9,979 bases of DNA from Holophaga sp. (lineage in GTDB: Bacteria > Acidobacteriota > Holophagae > Holophagales > Holophagaceae), in the NCBI GenBank assembly GCA_031292735.1, contig JARLGP010000281.1:1-9979 (forward strand). Reading direction: 5' to 3'. Below the pieces are notes generated by a model, which worked only from the letters and a program-made list of their open reading frames with translations, ran no database searches and was not told the origin of the DNA. This document shows, one piece after another, positions 1-5,282 of this stretch. A program made the translations under genes and the position numbers. Every line of letters starts with the position of its first letter. The stretch's first letter is position 1.

Positions 1-10
1 AAAATAGTTA

Positions 11-76
11 GTAAATCGGGTTCGCGGAACACGAGCGCCCGGGTTGGTCGGCGCGATTGCGCGCAACCCGATTTAC
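11..76. repeat. Perfect 12-bp inverted repeat enclosing GC hairpins, candidate element end
   Basis: Bases 11-22 (GTAAATCGGGTT) are the exact reverse complement of 65-76. The 42-base interior contains a 5-bp stem at 51-55/60-64 with an ATTG loop and an alternative stem at 35-39/50-54. GTTCGCGGAAC at 20-30 is itself a short palindrome holding a GTTC and a GAAC. The block lies 3' of the transposase gene, where IS91 elements have their replication origin. It could be the folded origin end, or a host structure into which the element jumped. No T-tract is present, so a Rho-independent terminator is unlikely. Confidence 0.5.
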
Positions 77-311
77 GGTCTTGAACAAGCCCGGAGTGGC
101 AGGGGGCCGCAGCGATCGGGCTATGGGGAAATCGCCGTCGGTCGGCCGCCTTGGGTGGGACGGATGGCTCGGTAGCGCACTTCCATTGCAACTGACAGGG
201 CCATCCCAGCATGGTTCGGGGGGGCCCCGGGCAGCGCTGAGCAGACCCCGGCCCGCCCGCCGTGCTTCGGCGGACCGAGGCTGGATGACTTGGTCGCTGT
301 AGGGACAGTAT
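77..311. other. Gene-free tract downstream of the transposase
   Basis: No frame here shows a convincing protein. The short frames on both strands have proline/arginine/glycine-rich translations typical of GC-rich non-coding DNA. A perfect 6-bp stem at 257-262/268-273 (CCGCCG/CGGCGG, 5-base loop) lies about 40 nt past the transposase stop and could stall transcription or form part of the element's downstream end. CTTGAACAAG at 80-89 contains CTTG, GAAC and CAAG, all tetranucleotides relevant to IS91 insertion. I see no RNA gene. Confidence 0.4.
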
Positions 312-1454
312 TCATAGGGGTAGCCCCGGCGGTGCGCGGGAAGTGGGTGGCAGGACGGTCCGCCAAAGTTCGCCGCCGCAGACCGGGCAAAAGCGGACTG
401 CGCGTTCCAGGCGTTCCAGGTCGGCCTGAACCTTCTTGGGCCGGCGATATGCGCCGACGAACGCCTTGGCCCGCTCCAACAGACCGCCCGGCCGGACGGA
501 GCCATACAATCCTGCATGGCGGATCTTGTGGAAGCCGGGAGGGAGCACGTGCTGGGCCAGGCGGCGAAGGAACTCTACCGGATGGATGGTGGCGGTGCGG
601 CCCTGCTTGGTGGCGAACGTGACCTGCTCGCTGGTGCGGGCCTTGATCCGTGAGTTGGCAATGCCGACCCGGTGGGTATACCTCGAGAGGTAGGCAACCA
701 CGTAGGCTGAGCGCCGGAAGGGCTTCTTGGCGTATACGATCCAGTCTTTCTTGGACAGCGGGGCCACGAGCGCGCCGTAGGCTCCGACGGTCAGTTCCGC
801 GAATGCCCCCTTGGCCTGTAGCACCCCCAGTTCATGCAGCATCTTGGCCCGGAATACGACGCCCATGACCCCGAGCGGAAAGAGGTAGTCGTGCCGGGTG
901 TGGACGAACCCGCTGCCATCCAGCGCCAGCCCCCCAGCCGTGACCAGCACATGCAGGTGGACATGGAACATCAGCTCCCGGGTCCAGGTGTGGAGGATCA
1001 GGGTCAGGCCGAGGGTGGCCTTCAACCGGGTACGGCCCAACTGCAGGAGGGTGTCGGTCACGGCCCGGAACAGTGCCCCGTAAACCTCAGCGGGGTGGCG
1101 CATGGCCAGGGGACGCAACTCGGACGGCAGGGTGAACACGCCGTGGAAGTGGCCGAGGTTGAGGAGCCGTTCGCATCGGGCTGCGATCCAGTGTTCCTGG
1201 GCCAGGGCCTGGCACTTGGGGCAGTGCCGGTCCCGGCAGGAGTTGTAGCTGATCCGCTCGAAGTCCCCGTGCTCGCAGACCTCCACATGGCCGCCGAGGG
1301 CGGCGGTGCGGCACTGGCCGATATTCGTGAGCATCCGCCGCTGCTGGGGGTTCAGGTGGACCCGGACTTCCAGCGCGGGACGGTGCTCACGGACAATGTC
1401 GGCGATGTCGAACTTGGGCCGGGGATGGCCCACCGGCTCAATCCGGCAGGTCAT
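312..1454 (-). CDS. IS91-family HUH/Y2 rolling-circle transposase
   Basis: This 380-residue protein is the DNA-nicking enzyme of an IS91-type element. It would cut one strand at the origin end through a tyrosine and drive rolling-circle transposition. An N-terminal cysteine/histidine cluster (C48, C60, then C73-x3-H77-C78-x2-C81) is the family zinc-binding region. FHVHLHVLVTAGG at about 163-175 carries the HUH metal site (H164, H166, H168). YLSRYTHR at 255-262 supplies the paired tyrosines Y255 and Y259 of the Y2 signature. A CPVCGG knuckle lies at 356-361. The length is normal for the family and there is no internal stop, so it looks intact. The ATG at 1454 lies inside the last codons of the recombinase gene in another frame (17-nt overlap) and has no clear Shine-Dalgarno, suggesting translational coupling. 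The open frame extends further upstream, but only over the recombinase gene. A GTG at 1433 is a less likely start. Confidence 0.9.
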   Translation of the reverse strand: MTCRIEPVGHPRPKFDIADIVREHRPALEVRVHLNPQQRRMLTNIGQCRTAALGGHVEVCEHGDFERISYNSCRDRHCPKCQALAQEHWIAARCERLLNLGHFHGVFTLPSELRPLAMRHPAEVYGALFRAVTDTLLQLGRTRLKATLGLTLILHTWTRELMFHVHLHVLVTAGGLALDGSGFVHTRHDYLFPLGVMGVVFRAKMLHELGVLQAKGAFAELTVGAYGALVAPLSKKDWIVYAKKPFRRSAYVVAYLSRYTHRVGIANSRIKARTSEQVTFATKQGRTATIHPVEFLRRLAQHVLPPGFHKIRHAGLYGSVRPGGLLERAKAFVGAYRRPKKVQADLERLERAVRFCPVCGGELWRTVLPPTSRAPPGLPL

Positions 1455-2280
1455 CCAGTGGGCTGCGCACGGCGGCGATCTGGCTGGGCACAACCTGGGT
1501 GTAGATCTGCGTGGACCTGATGCTGCCGTGGCCCAGCACCACCTGGATCTTCCGCAGGTCAGTGCCATGCTCCAGCAGGTGGGTCGCGAACGCATGGCGC
1601 AACATGTGCGGGGTGACCACCTTGCCGATACCGGCAGCCGCGGAGGCGCACAGCAGGGCCCGGCGGGCAGTCTCCAGGCTGACGGGGTTACCGGCCCGGC
1701 TGGTAAACAGCCAGGGCGCGGGTGGACGCTCATGCTTGTAATAGGCCCGGAGCAGTCCATAGAGCTTGCCGCTCATGGGCACCAGCCGGTCCTTGCCACC
1801 CTTGCCGTTGCGGACATGGATGACCTGCTGCATCGCGTCGATGTCCTGGGTCTGCAGTTGGCTGGCCTCCCGGATCCGGACCCCGGTGGCGTAGATCAGG
1901 GTGAAGAACATGCGGTACTTGGCGTTGGTGAAGCCATCCAGCAGCCGGGGGATCTCGATCTGGCTCAGGATCACCGGCATCGGTGTCTTGTCCTTGGTGA
2001 TGGTGATCCAGGCGACCTTCTCCGGCTGGCCCAAGGTCCGGCCATACAGGAACTTCAGGGCGGCGAAGTGGCAGCCAAGCCGGGAGCGACTGATCGGCTG
2101 TAACTGAAGCCGGTCCACCCAGCGCCGGATCATCTCCTGGCTGACCTCCCCCAGTTCCATCCCGGCGAATTCCTCGAACCGCCGGATGGAAGCTACGTAT
2201 TGCTGGATAGTCCCGGTGGCGCGGTTGGCCATCCGGAGATCGCCGTCAAAACGGCATAGACTTACACTGGCTGCGTGCAT
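1438..2280 (-). CDS. Tyrosine recombinase (phage integrase family) of the IS91-type element
   Basis: This is a site-specific recombinase of the XerC/XerD/integron-integrase type, 280 residues from the chosen start. In numbering from the upstream ATG at 2298 (subtract 6 for the chosen start), an N-terminal SAM-like core-binding domain spans about 25-95. The catalytic domain has R141 (in TGVRIREA), K166 (in GKGGKDRLVP), H231-x-x-R234 (HMLRHAFATH), H257 (LGHGS) and the nucleophile Y266 (IYTQV), so the full R-K-H-R-H-Y set is present and the enzyme should be active. I chose the ATG at 2280 because a strong AAGGAGG lies 5 nt upstream. The ATG at 2298 lies within a hairpin stem and has no ribosome-binding site. 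It probably acts with the overlapping transposase; whether it resolves intermediates or picks target sites is unknown. Confidence 0.88.
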   Translation of the reverse strand: MHAASVSLCRFDGDLRMANRATGTIQQYVASIRRFEEFAGMELGEVSQEMIRRWVDRLQLQPISRSRLGCHFAALKFLYGRTLGQPEKVAWITITKDKTPMPVILSQIEIPRLLDGFTNAKYRMFFTLIYATGVRIREASQLQTQDIDAMQQVIHVRNGKGGKDRLVPMSGKLYGLLRAYYKHERPPAPWLFTSRAGNPVSLETARRALLCASAAAGIGKVVTPHMLRHAFATHLLEHGTDLRKIQVVLGHGSIRSTQIYTQVVPSQIAAVRSPLDDLPD

Positions 2281-2285
2281 GCAGT

Positions 2286-2292
2286 CCTCCTT
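2286..2292 (-). promoter_or_regulatory. Strong Shine-Dalgarno of the recombinase gene
   Basis: On the minus strand this reads AAGGAGG, 5 nt before the ATG at 2280. It decides the start against the upstream in-frame ATG at 2298. Its first four bases are also the last four of the 3' arm of the hairpin 2289-2332. Confidence 0.75.
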
Positions 2293-2332
2293 GGTCATGG
2301 GCGACGGTGCTACAACACCGCCATGACCAAGG
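2289..2332 (-). promoter_or_regulatory. Long hairpin overlapping the recombinase ribosome-binding site
   Basis: Bases 2289-2300 (CCTTGGTCATGG) pair perfectly with 2321-2332. After a 4-base bulge (2301-2304) the stem continues with 2305-2309/2316-2320 (CGGTG/CACCG), closing on a 6-base loop. The result is 17 base pairs with one bulge. In mRNA running leftward the stem takes in half of the AAGGAGG signal and the whole ATG at 2298. It could restrain translation of the recombinase, mark the upstream end of the element, or both. Terminal structures that block translation from read-through transcripts are known in other insertion sequences (IS10, IS30 type); applying that here is inference. Confidence 0.6.
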
Positions 2333-2419
2333 AACCTGCAATTAATAGCGCCCGCAAGCCTTATCGGGCGATCGGGCTGGAAGGGCGCTTCTCACCCCTG
2401 CCGCGGAGCGGCTTCGTCC

Positions 2420-2459
2420 AATAATTTATAAGCAAACATTGAAAAAATTGGTTTTATTA
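2420..2459. promoter_or_regulatory. A+T-rich patch, possible leftward promoter
   Basis: Only 6 of these 40 bases are G or C, in a window that is otherwise strongly GC-rich. On the minus strand it contains TATAAA (2430-2425) preceded by TTGCT, resembling a -10 box with a partial TG extension. I find no good -35 hexamer at the right distance. A start near 2418 would give the recombinase a leader of about 140 nt including the hairpin 2289-2332. The function is inferred from composition and position only. Confidence 0.3.
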
Positions 2460-2532
2460 CGGTACTTGTGGAGTTTGGGAATACGGTGGGCAGGGCAGGG
2501 GCCATTCCCTTCTCGTTTCGACCACTACCCCA

Positions 2533-2682
2533 ATGGGATCGTTCAAGACCGCACCCGTGGTGGATTTTCAGAGCAAGGAAAACCGGCTCGTCAGCGAGGT
2601 CCACGCCCGCCCGAAAATGTCAACAGGCAGCTCTCCGGAGCCTCCACTGACAGCTACGATTACAGTTGCGCACCTCAGCTGA
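2533..2682 (+). pseudogene. Possible 5' remnant of a DUF3422-type gene (EVHARP motif)
   Basis: A short plus-strand frame opens with ATG at 2533 and stops at 2682 after 49 codons. Its middle reads NRLVSEVHARP, and it ends TITVAHLS. From memory, DUF3422 proteins (about 400 residues) begin with a region like HPLR-x-x-L-x-x-E-[VL]-HARP followed some 15 residues later by a V-x-H-L-A segment, so the spacing also roughly fits. No continuation of that family is visible in any frame after 2682, so this would be a severed N-terminus. There is no ribosome-binding site before the ATG. The resemblance rests on a handful of residues and could be chance; the frame might instead be non-coding. Confidence 0.25.
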
Positions 2683-2729
2683 TCCGACCCGGGTGCCCCA
2701 AATCCACCAAATTGCCCCAAACTGGAGGC

Positions 2730-3119
2730 ATGACCTTCACCCTCCGGCAGCAGGCCGCCCGCATCCTCAGCGAAGCTGGCTGGGCGTTGCCACCTCCCCC
2801 CATCGTGTGGTCCCCGCGAATGGCCCGCTGTGCCGGGCTGTTCGTGGTGGAGCGGGACATCCGCAAGGTATGGCATCCGGAGATCCGACTATCCATCCCC
2901 CTGCTTCGACGCCGGGACTGGCCTTGGCCGGTCCAGGTGTGCGGCTGCAACTGCCGCAATCCGGAGGATGTCATCCGCCGGATCCTGGAACACGAATTGA
3001 TCCACTACAAGCTATGGAAGGACGGACTGGACTTCGGCCACACGGCCCGCTTCCGGGAGCTGGCCTGGTCGGCCTTCGGCCACCAATCCATCACCCATGG
3101 CATCGGGGTGGAACCCTAG
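2730..3119 (+). CDS. SprT-like zinc metallopeptidase-fold protein
   Basis: This 129-residue protein has the zinc-binding signature HELIH at 88-92 with a third ligand candidate H104 in DFGHTARFRELAW, the arrangement of SprT/Spartan-like domains. An N-terminal RMARCAGLF stretch (30-38) followed by a beta-strand-like IRLSIPLL (52-59) also fits the SprT-like fold. E89 would be the catalytic general base. Bacterial SprT-like proteins are mostly uncharacterised; the eukaryotic relatives Spartan and Wss1 cut DNA-protein crosslinks, but no substrate can be assigned here. GGAGG lies just 1 nt before the ATG, which is too close for normal use. TTG at 2712 (no ribosome-binding site) is a possible earlier start, but 2730 gives a protein that begins sensibly. 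A CGCNC motif at 71-75 could be structural. It stands alone on the plus strand and converges on the operon to its right. Confidence 0.8.
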   Translation: MTFTLRQQAARILSEAGWALPPPPIVWSPRMARCAGLFVVERDIRKVWHPEIRLSIPLLRRRDWPWPVQVCGCNCRNPEDVIRRILEHELIHYKLWKDGLDFGHTARFRELAWSAFGHQSITHGIGVEP

Positions 3120-3154
3120 GTCATCGCACGTGTCCCGGACTTGCGTCAGGGGCG

Positions 3155-3189
3155 TCCCGGTCGGTTGCTGCGCAACCGCCGTGACGGGA
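3155..3189 (+). terminator. Hairpin downstream of the SprT-like gene
   Basis: Bases 3162-3168 (CGGTTGC) pair perfectly with 3172-3178 around a 3-base loop, and TCCCG (3155-3159) can pair with CGGGA (3185-3189) outside it. It begins 36 nt after the stop codon at 3119. No T-tract follows, so it is not a canonical intrinsic terminator. It may act as a Rho-assisted terminator or an mRNA 3'-end stabiliser. Confidence 0.4.
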
Positions 3190-3354
3190 TCTCGGTGTTG
3201 GACCCTCGCCGGTGTCCCTGATCCGATCCAGCCGCCCAACAACGAGGTCCCGCACGAAGTGAATCGGCCAGGGCATTGCACCGGATTCCAAGGTTTCGTA
3301 TGGCCTCCGACGTGGGACGAAGCACAGGCCACACCCGCCCTTCAGCCTGTTTTA

Positions 3355-3389
3355 CGCGACGGCCGTATGCGAAGCAAACTGCCGTCGCG
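3355..3389 (-). terminator. Hairpin downstream of the five-gene operon
   Basis: CGCGACGGC (3355-3363) and its exact reverse complement at 3381-3389 form a 9-bp stem. Inside, GT/AC (3365-3366/3378-3379) and TGC/GCA (3368-3370/3374-3376) extend it with single mismatches to a GAA loop, giving an imperfect hairpin of about 14 pairs. It lies about 42 nt beyond the stop of the last operon gene at 3432. There is no T-run on the minus strand after the stem, so intrinsic termination is only possible, not shown. Confidence 0.45.
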
Positions 3390-3431
3390 AACGCGGCGAA
3401 AGTCTGGGACCCGTACGATGACGTCGTCAGG

Positions 3432-4436
3432 CTAGTCCGGTTCGTCGCCGCCCGGGGTCTTGAGCAGGCGCTTCTCGGACAGCCGCAGCCAGTGCTCGGT
3501 GGCCAGCACGGCCTCGCCCTGGCGGGTGCGCTGGAAGTGGCCCAGCAGGTGCTTGAGGGTGCGGGGGATGGCCGGGGCGAAGTGCGGCTTGTCCCGGTGC
3601 AGGATCTGGTGGGCGAAGGTGCCCAGGGCCTTGAAGTTGCGCTGGATGGCGCTGAGGTTAAGCTCCTCCCACAGCAGGGCCTCGCTCCAGCCCAGTTCCT
3701 CGCGCACGCCGCCGACCAGGATGTCCCGGGCCTCGTCGGACCAGTCCCAGTAGCCGTCGAACAGCAGCGAGGCCAGGTCGTAGGTGGCGGCGCCCTTGCG
3801 GGCGTCCTGGAAGTCCAGGGTGGTGAGCCGGTCGCCGTGCACCATCAGGTTGCGCACGTGCAGGTCCCGGTGCACCAGGAAGTGCGCCCGGGCATCCAGG
3901 CCGGCGTGGATCTCCTCCATCATCCGGTCCAGCCAGAGCGGGGCGTCCTTCTGGAGGAAATCCTTGAAGAAGTTATCCTTGCAGAACTGCCACTCGAACC
4001 GGAACTTGTCCAGGTCGAACCGGCGCAGCATGAAGAAGGCCCGGGCCGGGGCGGCCTCGGTGAGCAGCCCGAGCCAGGTGGCCATCTGCCGGGAGGCCTC
4101 CCGGGCCCACTGGAGCTCCTCTTCGGGATGGGCGGTGAGGCGCAGTTCCAGGGTGGTCCGGCCCAGGTCCTCCACCAGCATGGTGCGCAGCTCGTCGTCG
4201 TACTGGATGATGGTGGGCACCCGCACCACCGGGTCCAGGTAGGCCTGCAGCGCCCGGTACTCGTAGTAGGCGTCGTCGCCGGTGACCGGGTCCGCGGGCG
4301 GGTACAGCACCACCAGGGCGCTGCCCAGGAGGGGGTGCTCCACCCGGAAGTACTGCCGCGTCCCGGCATCGCCACTCAGGGCTTGCGGCTGGGTGCAATC
4401 CCACTTCGATAGGGCGGCCTGCAATCGGGGATCCAT
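3432..4436 (-). CDS. amgK: AmgK-like anomeric amino-sugar kinase (APH fold)
   Basis: This 334-residue protein belongs to the aminoglycoside phosphotransferase fold. The catalytic loop HRDLHVRN (189-196, D191 as base, N196 as metal ligand) and the LDFQDAR motif (207-213, D208 as metal ligand), followed by GAATYDLASLL (215-225), are close to AmgK, which phosphorylates MurNAc/GlcNAc at C1 in the peptidoglycan-recycling route that bypasses de novo synthesis. GDAGTRQYFRVE (22-33) is the nucleotide-binding strand region. It is cytoplasmic, with no signal or membrane segment. It is the last gene of the operon, starting 9 nt after the stop of the MurU-like gene. That adjacency supports the function, because MurU uses the AmgK product. 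No strong Shine-Dalgarno precedes ATG 4436, so reinitiation is likely. The sugar specificity cannot be read from the sequence. Confidence 0.82.
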   Translation of the reverse strand: MDPRLQAALSKWDCTQPQALSGDAGTRQYFRVEHPLLGSALVVLYPPADPVTGDDAYYEYRALQAYLDPVVRVPTIIQYDDELRTMLVEDLGRTTLELRLTAHPEEELQWAREASRQMATWLGLLTEAAPARAFFMLRRFDLDKFRFEWQFCKDNFFKDFLQKDAPLWLDRMMEEIHAGLDARAHFLVHRDLHVRNLMVHGDRLTTLDFQDARKGAATYDLASLLFDGYWDWSDEARDILVGGVREELGWSEALLWEELNLSAIQRNFKALGTFAHQILHRDKPHFAPAIPRTLKHLLGHFQRTRQGEAVLATEHWLRLSEKRLLKTPGGDEPD

Positions 4437-4445
4437 GCCCTAAGT

Positions 4446-5282
4446 CTATAGCGCAAGCCGGACTTGGTGATCGCCTTCCTGGAACCAGAATGCATTTTCA
4501 TCGATCACGGCCGGCGGCGGGGCGGCACCCGGGCCCAGGACGCACCGGTTCAGTCGCCCGGCCGGTACGGCGGTGGGATGGATATAGCAGCCTGACACCC
4601 GGCCCTCCTCCCGCGGCGCGTGCAGCCGAGCGGCCTCGATCAGCTGGTCGGGGGTGCCGATCTCCAGGCAGGGGAAGGGGTCCACCACGATGCCCAGGGC
4701 CCGCTCCAGGCGGGGCAGCACGTGGCGCTTGGTGTCGGCGGGGCCGCTGTCGGGCAGCAGGGCCAGGGCCCGGGGCCCCCACAGGGCGGCGCCCCAGAAA
4801 TGGTAGGGCCCCTCGCCGGTGATTCCGGGCGGCAGGATCCGCCCGTCCCGGTCCAGCCAGACCGGGTTCCAGGGTCCCCCGGGGTGGGGCACCAGGAGCC
4901 AGCTCAGATCGGCCCGAAGCCGCCGGTGGGCCTCCAGGAAGGCGGCCCATGGGGCGTCCGCCAGGATATCGCCGTTCCAGACCGCCAGGGGCTCGGCACA
5001 CTGTCCGCGCACGTGGCGCAGGCCGCCGGCCGAGCCCAGCAGCTCCGGTTCCGGGAACACCCGCAGGCCGGTGCCGGCCAGGGCCAGCTCCAGCTGGTCC
5101 GGCAGATGGTGGGCGTTGCAGGCCAGGTTGCGGAAACCGGCCCGGCGCAGGCTGTCGGCGCACCAGGCCAGAAGGGGCCGGCCGCCCAGGGGCCAGGCCG
5201 GCTTGGGCAGGGCCTGGGACAGGGGGCCCATGCGCGTTCCCAGGCCGGCGGCCAGGATGAAGGCGTCAATGGCCGGCGTCAG
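4446..5282 (-). CDS. MurU-like sugar-1-phosphate nucleotidyltransferase, probable CTG start
   Basis: This NTP-transferase family protein would join a sugar 1-phosphate to a nucleotide. With AmgK next door the likely reaction is MurNAc-1-phosphate plus UTP to UDP-MurNAc. The motif FILAAGLGTRM (8-18) with LPKP (25-28) binds the nucleotide and pyrophosphate, LLGSAGGL (81-88) contacts the base and sugar, and NGD at 103-105 carries the metal-binding Asp. The first ATG in the frame (5231) falls inside the GTRM motif and would delete the active-site loop, so the true start is upstream. AAGGAG at 5294-5289 stands exactly 6 nt before a CTG at 5282, giving 278 residues and a 17-nt overlap with the preceding gene. 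ATT at 5270 is the other option. The second metal-site motif reads EIGTP (207-211) instead of the usual DxGTP. A C-terminal tail of about 50 residues with IHPTA suggests a short hexapeptide-type extension that MurU lacks, so another nucleotide-sugar enzyme is possible. Confidence 0.78.
   Translation of the reverse strand: MTPAIDAFILAAGLGTRMGPLSQALPKPAWPLGGRPLLAWCADSLRRAGFRNLACNAHHLPDQLELALAGTGLRVFPEPELLGSAGGLRHVRGQCAEPLAVWNGDILADAPWAAFLEAHRRLRADLSWLLVPHPGGPWNPVWLDRDGRILPPGITGEGPYHFWGAALWGPRALALLPDSGPADTKRHVLPRLERALGIVVDPFPCLEIGTPDQLIEAARLHAPREEGRVSGCYIHPTAVPAGRLNRCVLGPGAAPPPAVIDENAFWFQEGDHQVRLAL

Larger units (their letters stand above)
31..2332 (-). mobile_element. IS91-type element carrying a tyrosine recombinase plus HUH/Y2 transposase (ends approximate)
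   Basis: Two overlapping minus-strand genes, a tyrosine recombinase followed by an IS91-family transposase, form a compact unit bounded by secondary-structure-rich DNA. IS91 elements move by rolling-circle replication, have no long terminal inverted repeats, make no target duplication, and insert next to GAAC or CAAG so that the origin end (downstream of the transposase) abuts that tetranucleotide. On the plus strand a GAAC at 27-30 precedes a small GC hairpin at 51-64, so I place the left end at about 31. A CTTGAACAAG at 80-89 is an alternative boundary near 90. The right end is put at the hairpin 2289-2332. Both ends are inferred; only the gene pair is directly visible. IS91-like elements with an accessory integrase are, as far as I recall, known, so the architecture itself is not new. 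Confidence 0.6.
2333..2729. other. Spacer between the element and the SprT-like gene
   Basis: About 400 bases without a secure gene. It contains a 6-bp stem at 2349-2354/2365-2370 (CGCCCG/CGGGCG), a sharply A+T-rich patch at 2420-2459, and a possible gene remnant at 2533-2682, each listed separately. The plus-strand frame of the SprT-like gene stays open back to about 2439, but the added residues look like unconstrained sequence. Confidence 0.5.
3120..3431. other. Convergent intergenic region
   Basis: About 310 bases separate the stop of the SprT-like gene (rightward) from the stop of the kinase gene (leftward). Open frames crossing it lack domain-like composition. Its notable content is two hairpins (3155-3189 and 3355-3389), one just past each stop codon. 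Nothing else recognisable is present. Confidence 0.6.

Noticed and set aside
1455..1760. Upstream extension of the transposase frame
   Set aside because: The added 102 residues are a shadow of the recombinase gene. IS91 transposases are about 380-400 residues long, which matches a start at 1454.
3097..3435. 112-codon plus-strand frame across the convergent gap
   Set aside because: It begins inside the SprT-like gene in another frame, lacks a ribosome-binding site and domain features, and runs through two hairpins.
3276..4412. 378-codon plus-strand open frame opposite the kinase gene
   Set aside because: Val/Gln/Gly-rich antisense shadow of the kinase, whose catalytic motifs are unmistakable on the minus strand.
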